NCBI GenBank assembly: GCA_904384225.1
Contig: CAJFJV010000003.1
Span: 35,977-99,976, forward strand
Direction: 5' to 3'
Source of the DNA: an uncultured Oscillospiraceae bacterium
Lineage (GTDB): Bacteria > Bacillota > Clostridia > Oscillospirales > Ruminococcaceae
Length of the DNA stretch: 64,000 bases
Part shown: piece by piece, positions 40,934 to 50,648 of the stretch
Layout of the letters: each line of letters begins with the position of its first letter
Position numbering within the stretch: the stretch's first letter is position 1
Notes under the pieces: model-generated
The model's database searches: none
Seen by the model: only the letters and a program-made list of their open reading frames with translations
What the model was told of the DNA's origin: nothing
Made by a program: the position numbers and the translations under genes

Positions 40934-41313
40934 TTTACCTGCTCCTTCGTTTTATTAGCTTCCGCAATGATGGCATGGACATCCACACGTATCCCGTCTG
41001 ACCAAAGTTTTTCAAGGTTATAGTAGTTCCTCGCCTGCTCGTGAAAAATATGGACAATAACGTCGCGATAATCCAATACAATCCAATTTGCACTTTGATA
41101 GCCTTCAATGCTCCGCGGCACCGCCCCAGCATTTTTGAGCTGATATTCAAGTTCATCAGCAAGCGCGCGGACATGCGTTGTATTATCTGCAGAGGCTATG
41201 ATAAAATAATCCCCTAATATCGTCACATCGTCCACACGAAGTACTTCAATATTGGCTGCTTTTTTATTATCCAACGCCAAAACTGCGCGCTTAGTCAGTT
41301 CCAAAGAATCCAT
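40930..41313 (-). CDS. rsfS: Ribosome silencing factor RsfS
   Basis: [27 protein letters not shown]...[29 protein letters not shown]. Confidence 0.95.
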   Translation of the reverse strand: MDSLELTKRAVLALDNKKAANIEVLRVDDVTILGDYFIIASADNTTHVRALADELEYQLKNAGAVPRSIEGYQSANWIVLDYRDVIVHIFHEQARNYYNLEKLWSDGIRVDVHAIIAEANKTKEQVK

Positions 41314-41352
41314 ATGTCCTCCTTTAGCTCTCGGGAAATAAATCTATCCGTA

Positions 41353-42531
41353 TTATTTTTCCTTCTGCAAGCAAAATTCATTGTAGCAGGAAACAGTATC
41401 TACCGCAATCGGCACGCTGTCCTTTACAAGCTTTTTTAGGGTAAACTGCACTACTTCAAACATCACACGGTCAAGATCCTGAAAGGCCTCTTCCCTTAGC
41501 AACTGCACACCCTTATACGTCCGGTCATAGGAAACGGCATCTGCTGTATAAATGATTTTCTCCAGCAAGCACATACCGGCGCGTCCCGTTGTATGGTAAC
41601 GGATAGCATGAAGCACTTCTGTGTCCTCTATGCCAAAGCGATTCCGTGCTGTTATTGCAGCAGTTACAGAGTGATAAACATTTGCATTTGCAAAAACCGA
41701 TTTGTCTGTTATTATAGCAGACTCCTGCATCATTTTCAACTGATCCGGAACCGGCATTTCTTTTGTGATATCATGTAAAAAGCCTGCCGCTCTGGCTTTC
41801 CGTTCGTCTGCACCATAGCACACGGCAAGTTCCCCTGCCAGCTTTGCCACACACTGCGTATGATAAAAGCGTTTATCCCGAAGTGCCCGGCGGGCAGACT
41901 GTTCATAGGAACAAAGCGCCGCTTCAGAAAATGGCTGATACAATCCTTTTTCCATAATATAGGAAAGCACCTCTTTCGGGATCCAGTCTTCGTCCGGGCT
42001 ATATCCAGCTGCAATCTGTGCCCGGATCTCAGTTGAAGAGACCTCTGTCACTTCAATACGCAGGATCAAAATTCTATCGGATAAAGCGCCGAACGACAGC
42101 CTTTTTTGGCAGAGTGCCCGGTATTCCTCCTCTTGGCGCGCCCCCACAACAACACAGGCTAATTTTAGAATTTCTTCATATTCCCGCCACTGTTCAAAAG
42201 TATAGAGCATATCCGAACCGATCAAAAGATAAAACGTATCATCCGGATATTGTTCTTTTAAAAGCCGCAATGTACGAACTGTATAGCTTTTTCCGGGAAG
42301 GCGGCATTCAATATCGCTGACCTCAACCGGCATTCCAGAAAAGGCGAGCTTCAACATTTCAATTCGTTCCCTGCTCGGCGCGAGCATTGGGGCGTCTTTA
42401 TGCGGCGGTATTTTTGCTGGGACAATCAGCATGGAATCAAGAGAAAGCTGCTGCATGCATTGTCTGCACAGCCGGACATGTCCCTTATGCACCGGATTGA
42501 AGGTGCCACCAAATATCCCGATCCTGCCCAT
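41353..42531 (-). CDS. nadD: Fused nicotinate-nucleotide adenylyltransferase (NadD) / HD-domain YqeK-like phosphohydrolase
   Basis: N-terminal MGRIGIFGGTFNPVHKGHV and C-terminal AAGFLHDITKEMP...VYHSVTAAITARNRFGIEDTEVLHAIRYHTTGRAGM in one ORF. Confidence 0.93.
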   Translation of the reverse strand: MGRIGIFGGTFNPVHKGHVRLCRQCMQQLSLDSMLIVPAKIPPHKDAPMLAPSRERIEMLKLAFSGMPVEVSDIECRLPGKSYTVRTLRLLKEQYPDDTFYLLIGSDMLYTFEQWREYEEILKLACVVVGARQEEEYRALCQKRLSFGALSDRILILRIEVTEVSSTEIRAQIAAGYSPDEDWIPKEVLSYIMEKGLYQPFSEAALCSYEQSARRALRDKRFYHTQCVAKLAGELAVCYGADERKARAAGFLHDITKEMPVPDQLKMMQESAIITDKSVFANANVYHSVTAAITARNRFGIEDTEVLHAIRYHTTGRAGMCLLEKIIYTADAVSYDRTYKGVQLLREEAFQDLDRVMFEVVQFTLKKLVKDSVPIAVDTVSCYNEFCLQKEK

Positions 42532-42824
42532 CAGACATCAAGATCATAAATCGGTTCTTTGGCATTGCGTTTGTAAAGCACAAATTTTGAACCGATTACC
42601 TGCACGATATCGCATTCCGCCGCTTTTGCCAGCTCCTGTGCTGCTTCTTTTGCCGTATACATGCTGTTTTCCAGCACCTTACCTTTGACAAGCTCGCGTG
42701 AAGGAAAAGCGTCGTTAAGCTGCTTGAGCACGGTTGGGGTTACGCCATTTTTCCCAATTATCAAAATCACTTCAATTCCGTTAGCATATTTGCGAAGCGC
42801 AGCGCGCTGTTTTGTTGTTATCAT
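42531..42824 (-). CDS. yhbY: YhbY family RNA-binding protein
   Basis: ITTKQRAALRKYANGIEVILIIGKNGVTPTVLKQLNDAFPSRELVKGKVLEN. Confidence 0.93.
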   Translation of the reverse strand: MITTKQRAALRKYANGIEVILIIGKNGVTPTVLKQLNDAFPSRELVKGKVLENSMYTAKEAAQELAKAAECDIVQVIGSKFVLYKRNAKEPIYDLDV

Positions 42825-43423
42825 TCGTCCGATTCTCCATTCTGCATTTTGCGGAGCAATTTCTCCATTTTGCGGAGAGCTTGTCCCCGATGGCTAATTT
42901 TATCCTTTTCCGCTGGGGAAAGCTCAGCTGTACTTTTATCCCCCACCATAAATATAGGATCGTATCCGAATCCGTTTTCACCACGCGGGGCGTATCCGAT
43001 TTTCCCCTCACACACACCGGTAAAGCTATATACCTTCTCGTTAGAAAGAATCAAGGAAATCGCACAGACAAACCGCGCCGTACGGTTAGAATCTGGTACA
43101 TTTTCCATTTCAGCAAGAAGCTTTTCATATCGGCCGACATCATCCAAAGCAGGGCCGCCATACCGTGCGGAATATACCCCTGGCGCGCCGTTCAGCGCAT
43201 CGACCGCAATTCCAGAATCATCTGCAACAGTTGGAAGGCCGCTTGCCTCATAAACAGATTTGGCTTTTAAATAGGCGTTCTCTTCAAATGTTTCGCCAGT
43301 TTCTTCCACCTCAATATGAATCCCGGCTTCCTTCTGCGAAAGGACAGTGTAGCCAAGCGGCTCTAAAATGCGTTTGAATTCTATGACTTTATGTGTATTA
43401 TTGGTTGCTGCAATCAATTTCAT
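42821..43423 (-). CDS. rdgB: XTP/dITP diphosphatase
   Basis: MKLIAATNNTHKVIEFKRIL; ADDSGIAVDALNGAPGVYSARYGG; GENGFGYDPIFMV. Confidence 0.96.
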   Translation of the reverse strand: MKLIAATNNTHKVIEFKRILEPLGYTVLSQKEAGIHIEVEETGETFEENAYLKAKSVYEASGLPTVADDSGIAVDALNGAPGVYSARYGGPALDDVGRYEKLLAEMENVPDSNRTARFVCAISLILSNEKVYSFTGVCEGKIGYAPRGENGFGYDPIFMVGDKSTAELSPAEKDKISHRGQALRKMEKLLRKMQNGESDE

Positions 43424-43435
43424 GTTATTATCCTC

Positions 43436-44341
43436 TCATTCAAACAGCGCATTTACAAAATCTTCTGCTACAAACGGCTGAAGATCATCTATCTGCTCGC
43501 CTACGCCGACAAACTTAACAGGAAGGTTCAATTCATCCTTAATTGCAATCACAATCCCGCCTTTTGCCGTTCCGTCAAGCTTTGTCAGCACAATGCCGGT
43601 AATGCCCGCCGCTTGCTTAAACTCCCGTGCCTGATTGACGCCGTTTTGCCCGGTGGTTGCATCGATGACCAGCAAGACTTCCCGATCACAGTCTGCCGCT
43701 TCCCGGTCAATCACCCGTGAAATTTTAGAAAGCTCATCCATGAGATTTTTTTTGTTGTGGAGGCGGCCGGCCGTATCGCAAATAATGACGTCACAGCCGC
43801 GGGCCTTTCCTGCAGAAATAGTATCGAAGACTACAGCCGCAGGATCCGCTCCTTCGGCATGCCGTATCAGCTCTACACCTGCGCGTTCCGCCCATATTTG
43901 GAGCTGATCTGCTGCGGCCGCCCGAAACGTATCCGCCGCTCCCAAAATCACCTTTTTGCCCTGCGCCTTCAGATTGGCTGCAAGCTTTCCTATTGTTGTT
44001 GTCTTTCCGACACCATTTACACCGATCACCAAAATTATGGACGGCTTTGTATGGATATTCAGTTCATCAGACCCGGAAAGCATTTCCATAATGATATCCT
44101 TCATCATGGTTTTAATCTGCGCAGGTTCTTTTTCTCCAGTTTTTTTAATCCGGTTTCGGAGTTCGTCACAAATTTTCACCGAGGTCTGGACGCCGATATC
44201 ACAAAGGATCAGCGTTTCCTCCAGCTCTTCAAAAAAATCCTCATCAATTTTTGTAAAGGAATTGATAACCGCCTCGACCTGCCGGATCATCGAATCCTTT
44301 GTCTTCTTCAATCCGCTTTTGATTTTTTCAAAAAAACCCAT
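43436..44341 (-). CDS. ftsY: Signal recognition particle receptor FtsY
   Basis: VIGVNGVGKTTTIGKLA; DTFRAAAADQLQIWAERAGVELI; LTKLDGTAKGGIVIAI. Confidence 0.97.
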   Translation of the reverse strand: MGFFEKIKSGLKKTKDSMIRQVEAVINSFTKIDEDFFEELEETLILCDIGVQTSVKICDELRNRIKKTGEKEPAQIKTMMKDIIMEMLSGSDELNIHTKPSIILVIGVNGVGKTTTIGKLAANLKAQGKKVILGAADTFRAAAADQLQIWAERAGVELIRHAEGADPAAVVFDTISAGKARGCDVIICDTAGRLHNKKNLMDELSKISRVIDREAADCDREVLLVIDATTGQNGVNQAREFKQAAGITGIVLTKLDGTAKGGIVIAIKDELNLPVKFVGVGEQIDDLQPFVAEDFVNALFE

Positions 44342-44360
44342 ACCGATCCTCCCAGCAAAT

Positions 44361-47300
44361 TCATTGTCTCTGTTCGAGCAGGTTTGCTACTCCTGTATCG
44401 TTGACCTGCATTTTTAGAAGTTTAGAGACTCCTTCCTCCTGCATCGTAACACCATACAATACGTCAGCCGCCTCCATTGTGCCGCGGCGATGCGTAATCG
44501 CGATAAACTGTGTCTTGTCACTTAAACTACGCAGATAAGCTGCATATTTGTCCACATTGACATCGTCAAGCGCCGCTTCAATCTCATCCAATATGCAAAA
44601 CGGCGCTGGATGGACTTTTATGATGGCAAAATAAATGGCGATAGCCACAAAGGCCTGCTCTCCGCCTGAAAGCGCAGAAAGATTTTTGATAACTTTTCCC
44701 GGCGGCTCAACAAAAATTTCTATTCCTGTTTCCAGCACATCGCTTGGATCCGTCATTTTGAGTTCTGCGTGTCCTCCGCCAAACAATTCGACAAAAATAC
44801 GCTTAAAATGGGTGTTGATCTGCTCAAAATTCTCTGCGAAAATACTCTGCATCTGGGAAGTCAGATCATCTATCAGACGCAGGAGCTCTGCACGGGACTG
44901 CTCTGCATCTTTCGTCTGACGCGTTAAAAATGTATACCGGTCGGACACCTCGCGGTACTCTTCAATCGCATCAACATTGACGCTGCCAAGAGCCCGTATT
45001 TTTGTCCGCAGCGTCATCAAAGCGCTATTGGCTCGGGTGAGATCTTCTATCGGCTTTGCCAGCTTCATCGCTTCACTCTTTGTCAATTCATATTCTTCCC
45101 AAAGTTTTGCGATCCGTTCATCGTACGAGCGCTGCAATTGTGCGCAGCGCTCCTCAAGACGGGCCGCTTCGCTCATAATGCGTTCGCGCTGCTCGGAAAG
45201 CACACGTTCTTCGCGGCGGCACGCCTCACTTTCGGCTTCGGCGTTTCTCCGCCGCTGTGCGAGGGATTCCAGTTCTGCCGCTATAGCGTCAAACCGCTCC
45301 TGCATATGCTGGACGTCCGCTTTCAAAGAATCAATCTGCACATAGATTTGCGTATTCTGCTTCTTCAGCGCCGTACAACCCTCCTGACGTTTTATAGCAT
45401 CTCCCGATCCGGATTCTACCCGCTCTTTCACCATCTGCATTTCCTGGGAAAGCAAAGCCTGTTTTTGGGACAGAGCAGCACGCTGGTCGGACAGTGCACG
45501 GATAAGCTGATCGGCCTCCATCCGGCGGTTAGATATCTCTTGCTGCTGCCGCCGCACTTCGGAAAGCGTCTCCTCCCTTTGCGCAATCTTCTCTGAAACC
45601 GTTTTCTCGTTTTCTTGTGCTGAAGCAATCGATTCTTTTAAAGACCTTTCTCGTACAGTACGCCTTGACTCATCCGCCTGTACATCCGCTATCTGTCCAT
45701 CTGTTTTGGCCAAGAGCTCCTGAAGCCGCTGTTTTTCACTCTCTGCCCGGATCTTATCTTCATTCATGGTGATAAGCTCGGCATCAGACGCTGTCAATTC
45801 TGCCTGAAGCCGTGCAGTATCCTGCCGGATACTCTGTATGGATGAAGCAAGCACTGCCTTTTCTTGTGTCAGCGCCACTATTTTTCGGGAAAGCACCGAT
45901 ATCTCATTTTTCCTGCTTAGCAGGCCGGCACTTTTATTGCGGGAACCGCCTGTCATGGATCCACCCGCATTGACCACCTGACCGTCCAATGTGACAACCC
46001 GAAATTTATATTGGAATCTTTTGGCGATCTGCACTGCTGCATCCAGATCCTCTGCCACAACGACCCTGCCAAGCAGAAAATCAACAATTCCCCGATACGG
46101 TGCATCGAAGGAAACAAGCTCCGCCGCAAGGCCAACATATCCTGCGTATTGCTCGAAACCATCGCCGGAAAGCCGCGTACCCTTTACGGATGATATCGGC
46201 AAAAAAGTCGCCCGTCCAAGATTCTCTTTTTGCAGCAAACGAATAGCGGCTTTGGCGTCCGCCTCCGTCTCTGTAACAAGATTTTGCATAGACGATGCAA
46301 GAGCTGTTTCAATAGCCGTTGCATATACGTCATCTGTACGGATAATCTGTGACACCGTACCACAAATTCCAGAAAGAACACCTGATTTTGCCCGTTTTAA
46401 AATCTCTTTTACGCTATAAGCATACCCGTCAAGGCTTTGTTCCATCGCAGACAGCAATTTTTGCTTTTGCGTCCGTTCTGAAATTTGAGATGACAATTTT
46501 GCTTCTTCCTGCGCCAATGCCGAGAGCTTTTTTTCTCTTCCCTCCAGCTTTAACCGCAGCCCATCTTGAATGTTTTTCATGGAAAGCATCTTGTCGTTTA
46601 TCGTTTCAATTAGCGCCTGTGCTGTACCTATCTGGCTTTTGTACTGCTTGACATCCTCTTGAAGGGCCGCAGCCGCATTTCTCCGCCTCTCTGTGTCTGC
46701 TAAAAGCTGTGAAAGCGAATCGGCAGCCGCAACGGCCTCCATATGTGCCGTTGTTTTTTCTACATTTAAAGCTTGCAGTGCTGATAAGCCATCGCTTTCA
46801 GCCGCTTGCAGTTTTTGTACTTGTCCGGTCAGCTCAGTATAAGATGCTTCAAAATGGCGGGCCTTTTCTGTAAGCGCAGCCGCTTCCTGTTCCAACGCAT
46901 CCGCAGCAGCTTGTTTTTGTAGCAGCATGCTGCGCGCAGCATCCGTGTTTTCATTTAAAAGCGCGATTTCCTGCTCCATTTGCTTTATGCGCTCTTCATT
47001 GTGCCGAATATCATTCTCACAAACAGCAATACTTGCATTGTGCTCCGAAACCGTTTCCGTCAAAGAGGAACGCTCATTGCGCAGCGCCTCCATCTCAACA
47101 AGACAGGATTGCATACGCTCAAAAGCAGCGTTGATCTTCCGTTCAGCTTCCTCAATCTGCGTATCCAAACTTTCACGTTTCTGTGTACAAATCAACAGCT
47201 TATCGGAATGATCTTTCAACGCGCGGTTGGATTGCTCGATTGTTTGTACCCAAATGGAAATCTCCAGTGATTTTTTCTGCTCTGCCAGTTCAATAAACAG

Positions 47301-47939
47301 CTTCGCTTTTTCAGACTGCTCTTTTAAAGGCGCAAGTCTGGATTCAAGTTCTGATAAAATGTCACGCAGCCGCGCCAAATTCTCTTCCGCTTTGGCAAGA
47401 TTTCGTTCCGCTTCATTTTTTCTGTAACGGAACTTTGCAATGCCTGCGGCTTCTTCGAAGATCTCGCGCCGCTGCGTGCTTTTGGATTGTACAATTTCTG
47501 CTATCCGGCCCTGCCCCACCAGAGAGTAGCCGTCTTTGCCAAGCCCGGTGTCCATAAAAATTTCTTGTATATCACGCAAGCGCACAACCGATCGGTTCAG
47601 CAAATACTCGCTTTCACCGGAGCGGTCGTACCGCCTAGTCACAATTACCTCATCAGAATCTACTTCAAGTGTACGGTCGGTATTGTCAATAACCAGCGAT
47701 ACCTCCGCAAAGCCTTGCGCTTTTCTCGTTTTTGTCCCCGAAAAGACAACGTCCTCCATCTTTTCTCCCCGCAGCGTCTTAGAGGATTGTTCGCCTAAGA
47801 CCCATCGCACCGCATCGCTGATATTGCTCTTTCCGCTTCCATTCGGCCCGACAACAGCGGTAAGCCCTTTACCGAATTCAACACGGGTCCTGTCCGGGAA
47901 CGATTTAAATCCGGAAAGCTCCAAATATTTTAATAACAT
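44361..47939 (-). CDS. smc: Chromosome segregation protein SMC
   Basis: MLLKYLELSGFKSFPDRTRVEFGKGLTAVVGPNGSGKSNISDAVRWVLGEQS; ALSGGEQAFVAIAIYFAI. Confidence 0.98.
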   Translation of the reverse strand: MLLKYLELSGFKSFPDRTRVEFGKGLTAVVGPNGSGKSNISDAVRWVLGEQSSKTLRGEKMEDVVFSGTKTRKAQGFAEVSLVIDNTDRTLEVDSDEVIVTRRYDRSGESEYLLNRSVVRLRDIQEIFMDTGLGKDGYSLVGQGRIAEIVQSKSTQRREIFEEAAGIAKFRYRKNEAERNLAKAEENLARLRDILSELESRLAPLKEQSEKAKLFIELAEQKKSLEISIWVQTIEQSNRALKDHSDKLLICTQKRESLDTQIEEAERKINAAFERMQSCLVEMEALRNERSSLTETVSEHNASIAVCENDIRHNEERIKQMEQEIALLNENTDAARSMLLQKQAAADALEQEAAALTEKARHFEASYTELTGQVQKLQAAESDGLSALQALNVEKTTAHMEAVAAADSLSQLLADTERRRNAAAALQEDVKQYKSQIGTAQALIETINDKMLSMKNIQDGLRLKLEGREKKLSALAQEEAKLSSQISERTQKQKLLSAMEQSLDGYAYSVKEILKRAKSGVLSGICGTVSQIIRTDDVYATAIETALASSMQNLVTETEADAKAAIRLLQKENLGRATFLPISSVKGTRLSGDGFEQYAGYVGLAAELVSFDAPYRGIVDFLLGRVVVAEDLDAAVQIAKRFQYKFRVVTLDGQVVNAGGSMTGGSRNKSAGLLSRKNEISVLSRKIVALTQEKAVLASSIQSIRQDTARLQAELTASDAELITMNEDKIRAESEKQRLQELLAKTDGQIADVQADESRRTVRERSLKESIASAQENEKTVSEKIAQREETLSEVRRQQQEISNRRMEADQLIRALSDQRAALSQKQALLSQEMQMVKERVESGSGDAIKRQEGCTALKKQNTQIYVQIDSLKADVQHMQERFDAIAAELESLAQRRRNAEAESEACRREERVLSEQRERIMSEAARLEERCAQLQRSYDERIAKLWEEYELTKSEAMKLAKPIEDLTRANSALMTLRTKIRALGSVNVDAIEEYREVSDRYTFLTRQTKDAEQSRAELLRLIDDLTSQMQSIFAENFEQINTHFKRIFVELFGGGHAELKMTDPSDVLETGIEIFVEPPGKVIKNLSALSGGEQAFVAIAIYFAIIKVHPAPFCILDEIEAALDDVNVDKYAAYLRSLSDKTQFIAITHRRGTMEAADVLYGVTMQEEGVSKLLKMQVNDTGVANLLEQRQ

Positions 47940-48943
47940 TATTTTTCTCCCCCTTTCATCATAATTTCATATTTTTTCAATCCCGGATTTTCTCTGACAT
48001 GCAGATAGTAGCCTTTTTGTTCCAAATCCAAGAGATTTTTTCGGTTTTGTCCAACCATCTTCGAGATACATCCCGGTCCAACCTCAGCTATATAATGGCC
48101 ATAGACTTTTCCTAAAAGAGCTTTTTCGGCACGCCCTAAATAAAGCGCGTTTTCACATAATTCCCGGAACGCAGGATGATAAATTCCTCCGACATGCTGT
48201 ACAGCTACCTCAGGTGAATCGTGCAGCCCCAGCCGTATCACCGGAATACCATTTTGGTGAAAAAGCCATAAAAGCCCCGCACAGACAGATACGGCCGTAT
48301 CAAAATCCATTGGTACATATTCCCCGCTTTGATACCATACCGCAAGTTTCGTGTGAGGCAGGATAACAGCCGGATAAATCCGCATGGTATCAGGCGTCAA
48401 AGCCAGAAGCCTTTTGGCAGTAAACCATGCATCTGACGGCTTCGTATCCCCGGGAAGTCCCACCATCATTTGAAGCCCAAGAGACAATCCGGCTTCTTTT
48501 ACCAAATGCGACGCATGCTCCACATCTTCTGCAGTATGTCCGCGCCCGTTTCTTTTCAGCACATCGTTTTTCATGGACTGTGCGCCGAACTCGACTGCCG
48601 ATACGCCATACTGCTTCAGCCATGACAAAAGCCCGGAAGAAACAGCGTCAGGCCGTGTAGAAATCCGGATCCCTGCAAATCCGTCTTTTCCAAGGAACGG
48701 CTTTGCAGCTTCAAGATACTTACGCATAGTATCTTCAGGAAGCGCGGTAAAGCTGCCGCCAAAAAAGGCAATTTCTGTATTGGATCTGTCTGCTATATGG
48801 CTTTTGGCATCTGCAAGAGTACGCTGCACTTCTTCTACAGAAGGAGCGCTTATGTTGCCGGAAATGGCCTTTTGATCGCAGAAACTGCATCGATACGGAC
48901 ATCCGAGATGTGGGATAAAAAAAGCGACATTTTTATGTTTCAT
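47939..48943 (-). CDS. Radical SAM protein (Elp3/YhcC-like family)
   Basis: IPHLGCPYRCSFCDQKAISG; FFGGSFTALP; GAQSMKNDVLKRNGRGHT. Confidence 0.85.
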   Translation of the reverse strand: MKHKNVAFFIPHLGCPYRCSFCDQKAISGNISAPSVEEVQRTLADAKSHIADRSNTEIAFFGGSFTALPEDTMRKYLEAAKPFLGKDGFAGIRISTRPDAVSSGLLSWLKQYGVSAVEFGAQSMKNDVLKRNGRGHTAEDVEHASHLVKEAGLSLGLQMMVGLPGDTKPSDAWFTAKRLLALTPDTMRIYPAVILPHTKLAVWYQSGEYVPMDFDTAVSVCAGLLWLFHQNGIPVIRLGLHDSPEVAVQHVGGIYHPAFRELCENALYLGRAEKALLGKVYGHYIAEVGPGCISKMVGQNRKNLLDLEQKGYYLHVRENPGLKKYEIMMKGGEK

Positions 48944-49622
48944 AGCCCATAAGGGACAGCGCCTCTTTCGCTGCCAGCTGCTCGGCCTGTTTTTTGCTGT
49001 GGCCGGTTCCCGTACCGATTACATTGGAATTTAAATGCACCTCAACGGTAAACGATTTATTGTGGTCCGGCCCGGATTCACCCGTCAAAACATATTCAAG
49101 CCTTTCCTCCCGGTTTTTCTGAATAATCTCCTGCAATGCTGTTTTATAATCGCTCAAAACCGTTACGCGCTGCGGATCCATATGCTCCGGCATGAAACGC
49201 AGCACAAACCGCCTTGCTTCCCCATAGCCACCGTCTAAGTAGATGGCGGCGAGCGTCGCTTCAAATGCATCCGATACAATGGAGGGGCGCTCTCGCCCTC
49301 CCGTATTCTCTTCCCCTTTGCCAAGGCGTATGAACTGTCCAAGGCCAATGCGGTTTGCAAAATTGAATAAGCTTTTTTCACACACCAAAGAGGCGCGCAG
49401 TTTTGTCAGATCTCCCTCTGGATAATGCCTGTAATGTGTAAACAGATGCTCCGCCACTATCAAAGACAGCACAGAATCGCCTAAGAACTCCAGACGTTCG
49501 TTATCTTTCTCATGCCGATTTCCTTCATGGGAAAAAGAGGAATGTGTCAGCGCCTCCTGCAAAAGCGCTTTATTTCGAAATGTATAACATAGGGCTTTCT
49601 CTAGTTCGCTGATAACTTCCAT
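48933..49622 (-). CDS. rnc: Ribonuclease III
   Basis: NERLEFLGDSVLSLIVAEHLF; VSDAFEATLAAIYLDGGY; dsRBD at C-terminus. Confidence 0.97.
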   Translation of the reverse strand: MEVISELEKALCYTFRNKALLQEALTHSSFSHEGNRHEKDNERLEFLGDSVLSLIVAEHLFTHYRHYPEGDLTKLRASLVCEKSLFNFANRIGLGQFIRLGKGEENTGGRERPSIVSDAFEATLAAIYLDGGYGEARRFVLRFMPEHMDPQRVTVLSDYKTALQEIIQKNREERLEYVLTGESGPDHNKSFTVEVHLNSNVIGTGTGHSKKQAEQLAAKEALSLMGYET

Positions 49623-49625
49623 GCT

Positions 49626-50648
49626 CTATTCCGCCTTAGTCTGTGTATTCTGTTCTTTTATCTTCGCAAGCGAATCCGTAATTTGTCCGATTACGTCCCG
49701 CTCGGCAAAATCGCGCGCTTGCCGAATCGCATTTTTAAACGCATTGCCATTCGAGCTGCCGTGCGCTTTAATTACAGGCTTTGAAATTCCCAAAAGAGGT
49801 GCGCCGCCATATTCCGTATAATCCATTTTCTTTTTAAACGCTTTCACTTTTTTTAGCACCAAAAGCCCGGCTATTTTTCCGGCAAAGCCGTCCATAAAAA
49901 TGTCCTTCAGCGCATTTCCTATCATTTTTCCTAAGCCTTCTGTGAGTTTTAAAACGACATTTCCGGTAAAGCCATCCGTTATAACGACATCTGCATCTCC
50001 ACGCGGGATATACCGCGGTTCAATATTCCCGGTAAAATTCAAGATACCGCTTTGCCGGAACAGCGCATGCGCCCCAAGTTCCAGTTCACGCCCTTTTGTC
50101 TCTTCAGCGCCGATATTTACTACCGCAACGCGGGGCTGTTTAATTCCCATGATTTTTTCCATGTAAGCAGAGCCCATTACGCCAAACTGCAGCAGCATCT
50201 CTGGACGGCATTCCACGTTTGCACCCGCATCCATCAAAATATAACAGCCCGACTCCGACGGAATAATTGGGGCCAGCGTCGCACGTTTAACCCCCTTAAT
50301 CCGGCGTACCATAAGGGAAGCGGACACCACCATAGCGCCTGTGCTCCCCGCGCATACAACAGCGTCTCCCTTTCCTGCGGAAAGAAGACGCATTGCTTCC
50401 GCCATAGAGGAATCGGCATATTCCGTCATAATGTCTTGCGGATGGGCGTCTACCGGAATAACAGACGGCGTATGTACCAGTTCCATTCCTGCAAGAGATA
50501 TACGGTGTTCCTCTGCACACGCACGCAGCTTTTTTTCATCGCCGGTCAGAATAATTTCCACACCGTATTCGTCAGCAGCCATCCGGCAGCCTTCTAAAAC
50601 GGCAAGGGGGGCATTGTCGCCGCCAAATCCGTCTACAATAATTTTCAT
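49626..50648 (-). CDS. plsX: Phosphate acyltransferase PlsX
   Basis: MKIIVDGFGGDNAPLAVLEGC; VVCAGSTGAMVVSASLMVRRIKGVKRATLAP; DVVITDGFTGNVVLKLTEG. Confidence 0.97.
   Translation of the reverse strand: MKIIVDGFGGDNAPLAVLEGCRMAADEYGVEIILTGDEKKLRACAEEHRISLAGMELVHTPSVIPVDAHPQDIMTEYADSSMAEAMRLLSAGKGDAVVCAGSTGAMVVSASLMVRRIKGVKRATLAPIIPSESGCYILMDAGANVECRPEMLLQFGVMGSAYMEKIMGIKQPRVAVVNIGAEETKGRELELGAHALFRQSGILNFTGNIEPRYIPRGDADVVITDGFTGNVVLKLTEGLGKMIGNALKDIFMDGFAGKIAGLLVLKKVKAFKKKMDYTEYGGAPLLGISKPVIKAHGSSNGNAFKNAIRQARDFAERDVIGQITDSLAKIKEQNTQTKAE

Noticed and set aside
38528-41352. T-box leader or other riboswitch for leuS
   Set aside because: leuS overlaps rsfS with no leader; no T-box motif (TGGNACCGCG) seen.
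45138-47964. Many plus-strand ORFs opposite smc
   Set aside because: Antisense shadows of the highly charged coiled-coil coding sequence; no RBS or family signature.
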